Assembly: GCA_019192545.1 (NCBI GenBank)
Contig: JAHCMI010000045.1
Coordinates: 1-64,000, forward strand
From: Rivularia sp. MS3
GTDB taxonomy: Bacteria > Cyanobacteriota > Cyanobacteriia > Cyanobacteriales > Nostocaceae
DNA: 64,000 nt
Reading direction: 5' to 3'
In this document: positions 53,806 through 63,830 of the stretch, piece after piece
Layout of the letters: each line of letters opens with the position of its first letter
Numbering within the stretch: position 1 is the stretch's first letter
Notes under the pieces: generated by a model
What the model was told of the DNA's origin: nothing
The model's database searches: none
Seen by the model: only the letters and a program-made list of their open reading frames with translations
Translations under genes and position numbers: made by a program

Positions 53806-54351
53806 ATGACAGAAACTCAAAATAGAAGAACATCTCCTTATCCTAATATTCCGAAAGTTTTAGAAACAGATGATAGAGAATTTCGAGATGCTGGTGTTCC
53901 CAGTACTGTAGCTGTTCTAGGACATCCAATTCATCCAATTCTTGTACAATTTCCTATTGCTTTTTTAGTTGGTGCTTTTTTATCAGATGGTGTGTTTTGG
54001 TTGACTAATGATGTATTTTGGGCAAGAGCTTCTTTCTATTTAATTGCCGGTGGTTTTCTCGCTGGTATTGCAGCTGCTATAACTGGAATGCTTGATTTTT
54101 ACGGAATCGAAAGAACTCGCATACGTACTGCTGGTTGGGCGCATATGGTGCTTAATATTTCGGCTTTATTATTAACTGTAATCAACTTGATACTGCGGTG
54201 GGGTTCACCAGCAGCACCTGTATTACCTTGGGGTTTAGCAATTTCGACTGTTGTCGCAACTCTTCTCGGTGTTTCCGGTTGGTATGGTGGAGAATTAGTT
54301 TACCGTCATAAAATTTCTGTAATTGGTAACGGTAATCCAGGAGAACTTTAA
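53806..54351 (+). CDS. DUF2231 family membrane protein
   Basis: This 181-residue protein has four membrane segments. It contains LGHPIHPILVQFPIAFLVGA, the conserved H-P-x-H-P motif of DUF2231, then GWAHMVLNISALLLTVINL. The function of the family is not known; conserved His residues suggest metal or haem contact (inference). A good terminator follows. Confidence 0.88.
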   Translation: MTETQNRRTSPYPNIPKVLETDDREFRDAGVPSTVAVLGHPIHPILVQFPIAFLVGAFLSDGVFWLTNDVFWARASFYLIAGGFLAGIAAAITGMLDFYGIERTRIRTAGWAHMVLNISALLLTVINLILRWGSPAAPVLPWGLAISTVVATLLGVSGWYGGELVYRHKISVIGNGNPGEL

Positions 54352-54407
54352 TTCAGTTAACAGCGAACAGCGAACAGCGAACAGTTATCAATAGTTCTTA
54401 ATTAAAT

Positions 54408-54436
54408 GTGTGCTAGGTAATCTAGCGCACTTTTTT
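54408..54436 (+). terminator. Rho-independent terminator
   Basis: GTGTGCTAG pairs with CTAGCGCAC (9 bp, one G-U) and is followed by six Ts, about 55 bp after the DUF2231 gene. Confidence 0.87.
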
Positions 54437-54537
54437 ATTAATTTTATATCAATTACATTGCTCAACAATAATATGTAAATCTAGAACCCAATGTCCAATC
54501 CCCAATGCCCAATTACCTATTACCACTTTCATAATTT

Positions 54538-54762
54538 ATGCAAAAAATAGTCAAAGTAAAACCTAATTCTAAAAAACAGGAAATTATCGAAGAAGATGAC
54601 GGTAGCCTTACTATACGTTTGAAATCGCCGCCTGTAGATGGCAAGGCTAACGAAGAGTTAATTAAAGTGTTGTCAAAAAAATATAACGTACCAAAATCTT
54701 ATATTCGTATTAAATCGGGTGCTTCTTCCCGTCAAAAGCTGATTGAGATTGATACCGATTGA
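54538..54762 (+). CDS. DUF167/YggU family protein
   Basis: This 74-residue protein has the family pattern [30 protein letters not shown] and [13 protein letters not shown]. It is a small conserved soluble protein with an alpha/beta fold and no known function. It starts with ATG directly after simple repeats. Confidence 0.9.
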   Translation: MQKIVKVKPNSKKQEIIEEDDGSLTIRLKSPPVDGKANEELIKVLSKKYNVPKSYIRIKSGASSRQKLIEIDTD

Positions 54763-54875
54763 TGAAAGTTACGGAAGCCAAACACCTTTCTGTGCTTTTG
54801 CTTGCGTAAGATTGTTAGCAACGAACGATTAATAACGTTAAAATTGCAACCAAAAGCAAGCAGGAAATATAAGTT

Positions 54876-55613
54876 GTGCGTTTGATTTCCGCTCTACTGC
54901 TATTTGGTCAAATATGGTTGCGTTTGTTGCAAGGGAAAACTTGCTACCGCAATATTTTAGAACATATGGTGAAAGTTGGACCCGGTTCGATTTCTCCAGT
55001 GCTATTGGTAAGTTTTTTTGCTGGTATGATTTTTACGATTCAAACTGCAAGAGAATTAGTCCAATTTGGTGCTGTTAATGCTGTTGGTGGTGCTTTTGCT
55101 TTGGCTTTCTGCCGAGAATTAGCCCCAATTTTAACGGCTAGTATAATTGCTGGACAAGTAGGTTCTGCTTTTGCTGCGGAAATCGGTGCGATGATAGTTA
55201 CCGAACAAGTTGATGCGCTATACATGTTGAGAACTAATCCTATCGATTATTTAGTTCTTCCTAGAGTTGTGGCTTGTTGTTTATTATTACCAATATTAAC
55301 TATTTTTTCTTTAGTTATCGGAATTATTGGTGGAATATTTGCAGCAGGAGAGTTTTATCAGGTAGTTCCAGAGATATTTTTAGAATCGGTAAGAGAGTTT
55401 CTAGAAACATCAGATTTGTTTATTATCTTGTTCAAAGGTTTTGTTTTTGGCATTTTAGTTGCTTTTATTGGTTGTAGCTATGGTTTAGCAACTTGTGGAG
55501 GTGCAAAGGAAGTTGGTGAATCGTCTACTAAAGCTGTTGTCAGCAGTTGGATAAGTATTTTTATTATGGATTTCTTTCTGTCTTTACTGTTCTTTGAAAA
55601 GCCGGTATTTTAA
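54876..55613 (+). CDS. mlaE: MlaE-type ABC transporter permease
   Basis: This 245-residue permease has about five membrane segments and the MlaE/TGD1 signature: GAVNAVGGAFALAFCRELAP, LTASIIAGQVGSAFAAEIG and YLVLPRVVACCLLLPILTI. It forms the membrane part of a lipid transporter that moves phospholipid or glycolipid between envelope membranes (TGD1 in plastids). Its ATPase (MlaF) and MCE-domain (MlaD) partners are not adjacent. The start is GTG with AGGAAA upstream. Confidence 0.92.
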   Translation: MRLISALLLFGQIWLRLLQGKTCYRNILEHMVKVGPGSISPVLLVSFFAGMIFTIQTARELVQFGAVNAVGGAFALAFCRELAPILTASIIAGQVGSAFAAEIGAMIVTEQVDALYMLRTNPIDYLVLPRVVACCLLLPILTIFSLVIGIIGGIFAAGEFYQVVPEIFLESVREFLETSDLFIILFKGFVFGILVAFIGCSYGLATCGGAKEVGESSTKAVVSSWISIFIMDFFLSLLFFEKPVF

Positions 55614-56394
55614 TTAGCTCATGCTTATTTTATATGTATTACGCTTAATCTGGATTGAAGTTACATCTGTTTTAATCTTGTAAACTTATTAGCCTGGGTA
55701 GCAATAATTTTTAAAAGAACGAATTATATTTACTGAAAAAATAAAAGTTTGATTTATTACAATCCTACTCTATATAATCCCGTCTAGAATGAGATAATTA
55801 CTTACTTTTTCGCCAGCAGTGTATATATCATCGCTTATCTGTTTCAAATATATTTCAAATGAAATAGTGTATTTTTCTAAGCAGCGCTTTAATGGTATTA
55901 TCTATTTTATAAACATTTTTTTATAATGGGGGGGCTTGGCTGTAATAAAAATTTTGCTTATACTCCCATTATTTAAAAAACCTTATTCAATTTCTTTGAT
56001 TATCTCATACTTTCATTACCAAAAAATTTTTTCTTCCCATTAAATTAAATTGCAAACCAAAGCATATTTTTTAATTATTTTTTTTCCTTTTTATATAATC
56101 ACGCTACTAATCAGATATTTTCATTCACCCATCAGCGCAAATGATAAATTAATGTATAGATTATTAGGATTTAAATTAGAAAGCTATGAACTAATCCACT
56201 ACTGATTCTAACTTTGAATATAAATAATCTATAACTTAAATTATATTTCCAATTGCATATATAGCGCTTAATCGAACCTATGAATTAAGTAAGCAACTGC
56301 TAATTTTTTAGGGAAATGATTTTATGCGATCGCCCACTCCGAAACAACGACGGCAAGATTATTTCTGTGATTTGTAACAAGGTTATTTAGTTGC
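55614..56394. other. Long AT-rich intergenic region
   Basis: This 781-bp stretch has no recognisable gene or repeat family. A GGGGGGG run lies near 55927 and a GCGATCGC palindrome at about 56328. A 17-codon frame starting there is too short to support. It separates the permease from the convergent beta-helix gene. Confidence 0.5.
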
Positions 56395-57573
56395 TTATAT
56401 TGCCGTTAATTGATTTGAAGTAAGCGGAGTAAATATATTTTCAGGAGTATTGTTAAAGATATCTGTGCTGTTATTAATAAAATTACCTGTAACTGTATTG
56501 AAGACTCCGCCGCCATTCCCAGAGCCGTTCATATCAAAATCGGCTTTATTCAAACTAATAGTACTTTTAGTCGCCTCGAAGATACCACGACCAAATCTGC
56601 CGTCGTTAAAAATGCCACCACCATCATCATTAGCAGTATTGCCTGTAATGTCACTGTTTTTTAGTTCAAAAGTGCCAAAATTAAAGATACCACCGCCTGA
56701 AGTATCAGTGCTATTTCCAGTGATATCGCTATTTATTACATCACTAAAGCTATTGCCTCCATTAAAGATACCACCAGCACCGCCACCAGCAGTATTATCA
56801 TTAATATTACTGTTCCTCACAATTAGTATATTATCGTTAGCGATACCACCACCTGAAGTATTGGTTTTGTTGCCAGTGATATCACTATTTATTACCTCAA
56901 GGGTTCCAAAATTAAAGATACCGCCGCCGTCATCACTAATAGTCGTATTATCAGAAACATTACTATTTATTATCTTTAAGGTACCTCCGTTATAAATACC
57001 GCCACCATTATCGATAGGATTATTGTTAGAGACACTACTTTTTACTACTATGACACTACCTTTACTTGTATTGCTGATACCTCCGCCATCAAAGGCAGTG
57101 TTTTGAGTAATGTCACTTTTCACCACCCGAAGAATACCGTCGTTGTTATAGATACCTCCGCCTACTCCGCCAAAACCACTAGCAGAATCAGCAGTGTTAT
57201 CTGTAATAGTACTATCTCTAATTACTAATTCTTCTGTATTTTGAATACCTCCCCCATTACTACTACTTGCTAAGCCATCAGTTATTTTTAAACCAGTAAA
57301 GCGCACTTCTATCAATTCATCTGTACCATCATCAATATTGAAGACACGAGAATTACCACCGCCGCTGATTGTTAATTTGTCACTACCAAGTCCTCTAATT
57401 CTGAGATCGTCAGTAATTAGCAATTCGCCACTCGTAAGAGTTATAGTTTGATTTTTGAGTCCTTTATCAAACAAAATCAGATCGCGACCTTTTTTAGCGT
57501 TAGCATCTAGAATTGCTTGTCTGAGGGAACCAGCACCACTATCATCCGTATTAAGAACCTTAAAGATAGCCAC
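56395..57573 (-). CDS. Parallel beta-helix repeat protein (CSLREA/Pmp-like)
   Basis: This 392-residue protein begins FKVLNTDDSGAGSLRQAI, the lead-in typical of large secreted beta-helix proteins. About twelve repeats of the type GGGIFNFGTLEVINSDITGN follow, each one turn or so of a right-handed beta-helix. There is no signal peptide and no visible C-terminal membrane anchor; export could use another route, or the gene may be a short member of a longer family. It is probably a surface or extracellular protein. Confidence 0.8.
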   Translation of the reverse strand: MAIFKVLNTDDSGAGSLRQAILDANAKKGRDLILFDKGLKNQTITLTSGELLITDDLRIRGLGSDKLTISGGGNSRVFNIDDGTDELIEVRFTGLKITDGLASSSNGGGIQNTEELVIRDSTITDNTADSASGFGGVGGGIYNNDGILRVVKSDITQNTAFDGGGISNTSKGSVIVVKSSVSNNNPIDNGGGIYNGGTLKIINSNVSDNTTISDDGGGIFNFGTLEVINSDITGNKTNTSGGGIANDNILIVRNSNINDNTAGGGAGGIFNGGNSFSDVINSDITGNSTDTSGGGIFNFGTFELKNSDITGNTANDDGGGIFNDGRFGRGIFEATKSTISLNKADFDMNGSGNGGGVFNTVTGNFINNSTDIFNNTPENIFTPLTSNQLTAI

Positions 57574-57983
57574 AATTTTCTTTCTCTACAATTAATTTCC
57601 ATATTCTTTATTACCACATCATGGTTTTATCAAGCAGATTTGATGTAAAGCTTAATTTTTGGAAACTTTTAGTATTATTTGGACGACTTACAACTTCTCA
57701 AATCCAAAGATAAATAGCAGGAAATATCTTCTATCAATATGATTACATGTTGATAAAAAAGTAAAAATAGCCGCAACTAGAACATTTTCCTTGGAGGGTG
57801 CTTGTACACTGAGTGCCAACTGAACTTAATAATAAGGCAATCAGTGTACTGCACCACCCGAGCATTATGACAATTGCGGTTATTCCTGAAAAGTTAGGAA
57901 TTATCGGTAGCAAGTAGCAAATAATAATTCAAGAGTGATGACAGAGTAATGCGGTGATGTATCTTACAATCCCCTCATCTGTT
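57574..57983. other. Intergenic region with long hairpin
   Basis: This 410-bp spacer has an imperfect hairpin at 57797-57866. The rest is AT-rich, with GGTAGCAAGTAGC-type simple repeats near 57910. No gene is seen. Confidence 0.5.
57797..57866. repeat. Imperfect 22-bp hairpin
   Basis: GGGTGCTTGTACACTGAGTG and its inverse CAATCAGTGTACTGCACCAC pair with a few mismatches. It has no T run. It could be a dispersed palindrome or a relic of a small mobile element. Confidence 0.55.
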
Positions 57984-58595
57984 CTACCCTTCTCCAATAC
58001 CAATAAACCTCGGTTGAGCTTTAATTCTTTCGATCCAAGCCCCGATAGCTTTGAATTTACTTAAATCAAATCCTCCTTCATCCGCAACGTGGGTATAAGC
58101 AAATAAAGCAATATCGGCAACTGTATAACGCTCTCCAACAAAGAACTTTTTGCCGGTTAAATGATTTTCCATTACTTCAAGCGCTGCATAACCATGTTGA
58201 TGTTTTTCTTTTAATGCTTCTTTATATTCTTCTGCTTTACCTAAAATAGAAATCCAGTATCTAGATGTTGCTATAAATGGCTCGTGACTATACTGTTCAA
58301 AAAACAACCATTGTAATACTTGTGCTTTTGAATAATGGTCGTAAGGAAGAAATTCCGTTCCTTCACTCAGATACATTAATATTGCATTTGATTCTGCTAA
58401 GTATTTATCCTCTCCAATTTCTAAAACTGGTATTTTACCGTTAAGATTTTTGCTTAAAAATTCCGAAGTCCTACTTTCTCCTTTCAATATATTTATTTCT
58501 ATTCTTTCAAACGGCATACCAATTTGCGTCAATAACAAACGTATTTTATAGCCATTACCTGAAGGTAAAAAATCATACAACCGCAGCGTTTCCAT
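57984..58595 (-). CDS. Glutathione S-transferase
   Basis: This 203-residue GST has an N-terminal thioredoxin-like domain (1-77; LPSGNGYKIRLLLTQ, NGKIPVLEI, LAESNAILMYL) and a C-terminal helical domain with FFVGERYTVADIALFAYTHV. The Ser in LPSGN is the likely activating residue. It would conjugate or reduce electrophiles with glutathione. The gene is free-standing. Confidence 0.94.
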   Translation of the reverse strand: METLRLYDFLPSGNGYKIRLLLTQIGMPFERIEINILKGESRTSEFLSKNLNGKIPVLEIGEDKYLAESNAILMYLSEGTEFLPYDHYSKAQVLQWLFFEQYSHEPFIATSRYWISILGKAEEYKEALKEKHQHGYAALEVMENHLTGKKFFVGERYTVADIALFAYTHVADEGGFDLSKFKAIGAWIERIKAQPRFIGIGEG

Positions 58596-58976
58596 ACTAA
58601 AAATATCAATTTCAGAAATGATTATTCAATTTAAATTTAAAGTACAATAAATTTTCCTAAAAACAGAATATTAATTATAAAATTTTCATAATACATACAT
58701 TTCTTTAAAACTAAATTTTAACTTTTTTGAATTTATACAATGATTTTTTTACTCATCATCTACGTGCAAGGAAAAACATTAATACCAATGTTTATGAATC
58801 ATATTTAACGCTATCTTTTTAAATACCTATGCTTTTTTAGCTATATATTAAGCTAAAGGTTCTATTTGTTATGAAAATCAATTGTTTTATCTATGTAATT
58901 GTTATCTATTTTGCTACAAAAAATAAATTATCATAGGTATTTAAATAGACCTGGAAAGTTAAGAGTCCATAATCCT
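58596..58976. other. Intergenic region, gst / srap
   Basis: This 381-bp AT-rich spacer between divergent genes has no recognised repeats. It should hold both promoters. Confidence 0.45.
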
Positions 58977-59663
58977 ATGTGCGGAAGATTTACTTTGATA
59001 GCAGAACCAGAAAGGTTAAAAGAAATTTTTGAAATTTCAGATATCAGCAACTGTGAGTTTGAAGCACGGTATAATATTGCACCGACTCAAAATGTTGCGA
59101 CTGTTTTATCCGATTCCGAAAGCGAAAAACGGCAATGTCAATTGCTGCGCTGGGGATTGATTCCTTCATGGTCGAAAGATTCTAAAATCGGACCTAGAAT
59201 GATTAATGCCAGAGCAGAAACATTAGCCGAAAAACCTTCTTTCCGTTCTGCTTTTAAACGCAGACGGTGTTTGGTACTTGCGGATGGTTTTTACGAATGG
59301 AAAAACCTCGCAAATAGAAAGCAGCCGTATTATTTTCAGTTACAAGATAAACAGCCTTTCGCTTTCGCGGGCTTGTGGGAAGAATGGCAATCTCCCGAAA
59401 ACGAAAAGATAAATTCTTGCACAATAATTACTACCGATGCAAACGAGTTACTACAACCAATTCATCACAGAATGCCAGTAATTCTCCAGCAGCCAGATTA
59501 TCAGAAGTGGTTAGACCCCCATGTACGAAATACTGAATTATTGCAAGAACTATTGCACCCATTACAATCTGAAAAAATGACATCTTACGCAGTAAGCATA
59601 AGAGTTAATAATCCAAATCATAACAGTCTGGAGTGCATTAAGCCAGAAAGAGAGAAAAATTAA
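58977..59663 (+). CDS. SRAP domain protein (YedK/HMCES-like)
   Basis: The 228-residue protein starts MCGRF; the Cys must become N-terminal, which fixes the start at 58977 even though the frame is open further up. The conserved NIAPTQ, LRWGLIPSW, MINARAETLAEKP, RCLVLADGFYEW and IHHRMPVIL are present. SRAP proteins form a covalent link with abasic sites in single-stranded DNA through Cys2 and shield them. The gene is 88 bp upstream of ycf3. Confidence 0.95.
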   Translation: MCGRFTLIAEPERLKEIFEISDISNCEFEARYNIAPTQNVATVLSDSESEKRQCQLLRWGLIPSWSKDSKIGPRMINARAETLAEKPSFRSAFKRRRCLVLADGFYEWKNLANRKQPYYFQLQDKQPFAFAGLWEEWQSPENEKINSCTIITTDANELLQPIHHRMPVILQQPDYQKWLDPHVRNTELLQELLHPLQSEKMTSYAVSIRVNNPNHNSLECIKPEREKN

Positions 59664-59750
59664 CAGAAAATGCGAAAAAATTTGGTTAAATTAGCTATTA
59701 AATGCTAACCAGTAATCGGCGACCAGTTACCACTATAATTATTGTCAGAT

Positions 59751-60272
59751 ATGCCAAGAACTCAGAAGAACGATAATTTTATCGATAAGTCCTTTACGGT
59801 AATGGCAGACCTCATACTCAAGCTTCTGCCAGCTAATAAAAAAGCCAAGGAAGCGTTTGTTTATTACCGAGACGGGATGTCAGCCCAAGCAGACGGTGAA
59901 TATGCCGAAGCTTTGGAAAACTATGAGGAAGCTCTGGAACTCGAAGAAGACGTTAACGATAAAAGCTATATCCTCTACAACATGGGTTTAATTTATGCTA
60001 GTAATGGCGACCATGATAAAGCTTTGGAACTCTATCATCAAGCCTTAGAATTCAATCCCCGTTTACCCCAAGCTTTGAATAATATTGCTGTTATTTATCA
60101 CTTCAAAGGTGAAAAAGCCAAAGAAGCTGGGGATCATGATGGAGGAGAAGCTCTGTTCGATAGGGCTGCTGATTATTGGATTCGAGCTATCCGTATGGCT
60201 CCCAACAACTACATTGAAGCTCAAAACTGGCTCAAAACTACAGGGCGATCGCAAATCGACGTATATTTTTAG
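59751..60272 (+). CDS. ycf3: Photosystem I assembly protein Ycf3
   Basis: This 173-residue protein from [15 protein letters not shown] is essentially the plastid/cyanobacterial Ycf3 sequence, with three TPR units ([40 protein letters not shown] and the third ending in [17 protein letters not shown]). It acts as a chaperone for PSI assembly at the thylakoid membrane. A TTG three codons upstream is open but not expected. Confidence 0.98.
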   Translation: MPRTQKNDNFIDKSFTVMADLILKLLPANKKAKEAFVYYRDGMSAQADGEYAEALENYEEALELEEDVNDKSYILYNMGLIYASNGDHDKALELYHQALEFNPRLPQALNNIAVIYHFKGEKAKEAGDHDGGEALFDRAADYWIRAIRMAPNNYIEAQNWLKTTGRSQIDVYF

Positions 60273-60308
60273 TTATTAGTTGTTAGTGGTTAGTGGTTAG
60301 TTATTAGT
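60273..60308. repeat. Tandem TTAGTGG/TTAGTTA repeats
   Basis: Five or six seven-base units begin right after the ycf3 stop codon. Confidence 0.7.
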
Positions 60309-60361
60309 AATTAACGTTCCATAACAGCTAATTTCAAAAATTAATTGGTCTTAGATGTAAA

Positions 60362-60426
60362 AACGAGCAGGATGCTTGTACCACAAGATTTTGAGTTTTT
60401 TGTGGTATGGACATTTGGCTCGTTTA
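60362..60426. repeat. Palindromic repeat (AACGAGC type)
   Basis: AAACGAGCAGGATGCTTGTA and TATGGACATTTGGCTCGTTT are imperfect inverted arms around TTGTGGT/ACCACAA. The element lies upstream of gatC. Confidence 0.6.
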
Positions 60427-60496
60427 TTTTATTTATCTAAAATTGCATTACGATTAACTTTTAACAGTTCCTAAGCTTAATTTATAACTAAACAAC

Positions 60497-60787
60497 ATGA
60501 TTGACCGCGAACAAGTACGGAAAGTTGCTCATCTTGCGCGTTTGGAATTGACAGCGGAAGAAGAAGAAAAATTCACTACTCAATTAGGTGATATTTTAGA
60601 TTATTTCGAGCAATTGAGCGAATTAGACGTTACGGATGTACCACCTACAACCAGAGCTATAGATGTCAGCAATGTGACACGCGAAGACAACCTACAGCCT
60701 TATGCTAATAGAGAAGAAATCCTCCAAAGTGCCCCAGAACAAGAAGGTGAATATTTCAAAGTACCGAAAATTATGGGCGGGGAATAA
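60497..60787 (+). CDS. gatC: Aspartyl/glutamyl-tRNA amidotransferase subunit C
   Basis: This 96-residue GatC has [55 protein letters not shown] and FKVPKIM. It stabilises the GatAB amidotransferase that forms Gln-tRNA(Gln). gatA and gatB are not in the neighbourhood, which is usual in cyanobacteria. Confidence 0.96.
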   Translation: MIDREQVRKVAHLARLELTAEEEEKFTTQLGDILDYFEQLSELDVTDVPPTTRAIDVSNVTREDNLQPYANREEILQSAPEQEGEYFKVPKIMGGE

Positions 60788-60955
60788 CTAACAGGGCATT
60801 GGCAATTGGGCATTGGGCATTGGTAATTAGTTAAAATTTCTAAGTATCTATGCCCTATGCTACATGTCCTATTCCCATCGCAAGATAGTGTTATGTAACG
60901 AAATATTGCGATTAAATATAATTTAATGGTTATGTAATTCGGAATTTCAATAATT

Positions 60956-61369
60956 ATGACGACTTCAAATAGTAAATTCAAAGTTAATAAATCTGAGGAA
61001 GAGTGGAAGCAAGAATTGACTCCGGAGCAGTTTCAAGTACTGCGTAAACACGGTACCGAACGCGCTGGTACGAGTCCCTTGGATAAGAATTATGATGAAG
61101 GGACTTATGTATGTGCTGCTTGCGGTCAACCTCTTTTCACCTCGGAAACTAAGTTTAATAGCGGTACTGGCTGGCCTAGTTTTTACGCACCTATAGATGG
61201 TGCAATTGAGACATCGGTTGATAAAAAGTTATTTATGACTAGAACTGAAGTTCATTGCAGTAACTGCGGCGGGCATTTAGGTCATGTATTTGGTGATGGC
61301 CCTAAGCCTACCGGACAGCGTTACTGTATGAATGGTGTTTCCCTTGAGTTTAAGCCCGAAGATGATTAA
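60956..61369 (+). CDS. msrB: Peptide-methionine (R)-S-oxide reductase (cytoplasmic)
   Basis: This 137-residue MsrB has [19 protein letters not shown], two zinc-binding pairs (CAAC and CSNC), [10 protein letters not shown] and the active-site Cys in RYCMNG. It reduces methionine-R-sulfoxide in damaged proteins. No signal peptide is present. It is 255 bp from the convergent haem peroxidase gene; a second MsrB starts at 63831. Confidence 0.96.
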   Translation: MTTSNSKFKVNKSEEEWKQELTPEQFQVLRKHGTERAGTSPLDKNYDEGTYVCAACGQPLFTSETKFNSGTGWPSFYAPIDGAIETSVDKKLFMTRTEVHCSNCGGHLGHVFGDGPKPTGQRYCMNGVSLEFKPEDD

Positions 61370-61470
61370 TTTTTCTAAATTCGGTTTTGTCTGAATTCAA
61401 AGTTTTACCTCATTCCTTCCCTTCTTTATCAAGGTTACTGTGTATACACAAGCTATTGTGAAACAAAATC

Positions 61471-61557
61471 TTAGGGTGTGTTACGGCCGAGCCTAATGCA
61501 CTATGCACAGTAAAGTGGTGCGTTAAAACTCTAGGTTTATAACGCACCCTACTAAGT
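61471..61557. repeat. GTGTGTTACG palindromic element
   Basis: TTAGGGTGTGTTACG and ATAACGCACCCTACTAA are near-inverted ends around GGTGCGTTA. The ends match the element at 17328-17495. Confidence 0.65.
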
Positions 61558-61624
61558 ATTAACAAACGGTTTATAAACTTAAGTTGTCACTAATGAGCTA
61601 ATGGCGGTGGAGTTTTTATTTTTC

Positions 61625-63151
61625 TTACCTTGCAGCTACGTGTGAAGAAACATTAGCATTATTAGCAGTGCGATCGCCGTTTGAGCGCGGCCCGGAGCCT
61701 ATAGGATTAATGTCTCCGACAAAGTTTAATAAATCGCTCATGGTAAAGGTTCCAGGATTCTTAGCTGGTAGTGTTGGTTGCCAATTTGGATTGCAGGCAA
61801 GGAAAGAACTGCTATCAGCTTTGAGAAGTCCGACAAATACTTCAGCTAAGATACGACTTCCTACTTGTCCCAAACGATTTCCCTGTTGTTGGATTTGGGC
61901 TTCCTTGAGGATGTAGTACCACAGCGGAGATTCGATATGAAAGTTGTGTTTTTCAGCAACTAATCCGTCTGTTCCGGTACAGATTTCAGCTTTACTCAAA
62001 GGCTTAAATCTCATAAAGCGAGCTACACTTTGTCCGGAAGGCAAGCCGAGACTGCGACTTCTAAGTAAGTTTCTCACAGCTAGAGAACGAGGTTCTGGAA
62101 TATTAGGTATCATTTTCAGAGGCTCAACCAGGAATGGATCGAGTTTGCGGCTAAAGTTAACTGGAACATTGTCATCTATCTCGAAGAACCTTCTCCAGTC
62201 GATAATCCAGTCGCTAGGAATGGGAACGGAGTTTCCTGATTCAGCAGTAAATTGAAACAGTAGCTGTAAAGATGCGGGCGTAACACCACCAGGACGAGGA
62301 GTAAATACGCGGTTAAAGTCATAATTAGCACGTATCATACTATGACCGAGACGGTAAGCTGCTACAGAAAACTCTACGGGAATAAATGGTTCTTCTCTAA
62401 ATCTGAAAAATTTTCTACCCTTGTGTAATGCAATCTCTAGCTGCGATACATCAATAATTCTAGTGAGAAAATCATTTAAAACAATCCATTGATAATGCCA
62501 GATAACCAATTCTCTTGCCTGCTCAAAAACAGACTTATCGGTAGAACTTAAAGGCTGGATACTACCATCTTTAATACCCTTAACTACTTTGTTATGAAAC
62601 TTAAGAAAAGCTAAGTGTGTCTGAGCAACAATCAAGTTTTCATCGTTGCGGGGGTCGCCAATAATAGCTAATTTACTAGAAGCACGAGGCAGGTCATTAG
62701 GTAATTCTGTGGGAATAGAAGCATCTCCGCCTCCCGGTTGACTATTTGTCTTGCCGATTAAAAATAAATCGTTCTCACGAACTTGATATAGATATCTCTG
62801 AGTTTTTGGACCACCACCATAAACGCTATCTAAATCTAATCTTGGAGTCCGAAAATTTCTGACTGCTAGGGGATCGACTAAAACTTCCTGTAAAGCAGTG
62901 GTATCAAAAGTAATATCGTGGTCGATAAATTGACCTAAATAAGTATAACCTGCGGGTACATGCTTGTTATCACCCTCAACTGAATCGGAATCTACGTCAT
63001 TCATTGCTTCACCCAATTCGGTCAAACTTCCTATTGAGGGTGTAAAAGCACGCAATCTCGGAAACATTCTTCCGAATTTACCAGTTGGTGCAAATTCACC
63101 TAAAGGTTGATTTTCACCAGTACGATAACTAAATCCATGAAGTCTAGACAT
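61625..63151 (-). CDS. Animal-type haem peroxidase
   Basis: This 508-residue member of the peroxidase-cyclooxygenase superfamily has the distal His in GQFIDHDITFD, the calcium/Arg region GDPRNDENLIVAQTHLAF, and the proximal His in RLGHSMIRANYDFNR. No signal peptide is visible. Bacterial members oxidise halides or organic substrates with hydrogen peroxide. The start ATG has AAAGGA upstream. It is flanked by two methionine sulfoxide reductase genes, which may be more than coincidence. Confidence 0.9.
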   Translation of the reverse strand: MSRLHGFSYRTGENQPLGEFAPTGKFGRMFPRLRAFTPSIGSLTELGEAMNDVDSDSVEGDNKHVPAGYTYLGQFIDHDITFDTTALQEVLVDPLAVRNFRTPRLDLDSVYGGGPKTQRYLYQVRENDLFLIGKTNSQPGGGDASIPTELPNDLPRASSKLAIIGDPRNDENLIVAQTHLAFLKFHNKVVKGIKDGSIQPLSSTDKSVFEQARELVIWHYQWIVLNDFLTRIIDVSQLEIALHKGRKFFRFREEPFIPVEFSVAAYRLGHSMIRANYDFNRVFTPRPGGVTPASLQLLFQFTAESGNSVPIPSDWIIDWRRFFEIDDNVPVNFSRKLDPFLVEPLKMIPNIPEPRSLAVRNLLRSRSLGLPSGQSVARFMRFKPLSKAEICTGTDGLVAEKHNFHIESPLWYYILKEAQIQQQGNRLGQVGSRILAEVFVGLLKADSSSFLACNPNWQPTLPAKNPGTFTMSDLLNFVGDINPIGSGPRSNGDRTANNANVSSHVAAR

Positions 63152-63830
63152 ATCAAATCCTTTAATTGGTTTAATGTAATATTTAACAACTATTCAAACA
63201 ACACGAGATTCGTGTATATTCCGAGTATGTTACAAAAAACTTCATTATGCAGTACCCGCAAGGGTGAAGTTTGATATGTATCAAAGTTATTTGATTTTTT
63301 GCACGCAAACCTATAGGAAAATTAAAAGCTGGTTGTTCCTCTGCATTACCAAGAAAGGCAGTCGGCAGTCGGCAGTGGGCAGTAGAAAATTCAGTTTCCG
63401 GCTGCCCACGCGGGTTTAAAGCCCCTGAATTTATTTATGGAAAATTTTCAATATTTTTTCGGTTCGGCTTAGTACGAGAAAAATACGTCTCTGCTTTGAA
63501 ACCCCTTAATTTATTCATGGGGTTACGACTGCCGACTGCCCACAAACCAGCGGCCCTTCATTCTGCGTTTAAGCTTAAAATAAATAGAAATGGCTGCAAA
63601 TAGCCAGTACTTACGTCATTGTCACAACATTCGGGTGGTGCGTGACACTACAACCCTGATTAATACGTTAAAAATTTAATTAAGTGTCACAGCACCCTAC
63701 AGCTGCAATGTGCCGGTTGCGTAAGTCCTACTAGCATATTATTATCTGTTTCTAATCATTTTTTCAGGCAAAACTTATAACTAAAACTTAAACTTGTGAT
63801 TAGATTAACTATTAAGAAAGCAACATTATT
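63152..63830. other. Repeat-containing intergenic region
   Basis: This 679-bp spacer contains GGCAGTCGGCAGTGGGCAGT tandem units (about 63358-63385). AAGCCCCTGAATTTATTTATGG fragments (63418-63530) resemble those at 33606-33685, and an inverted pair GGGTGGTGCGTGACACT / AGTGTCACAGCACCCT lies at 63633-63698. No gene is seen until 63831. Confidence 0.6.

Noticed and set aside
56450-56995. 181-codon plus-strand frame within the beta-helix gene
   Set aside because: It mirrors the repeats of the real minus-strand gene. Its hydrophobic repetitive product has no other support.
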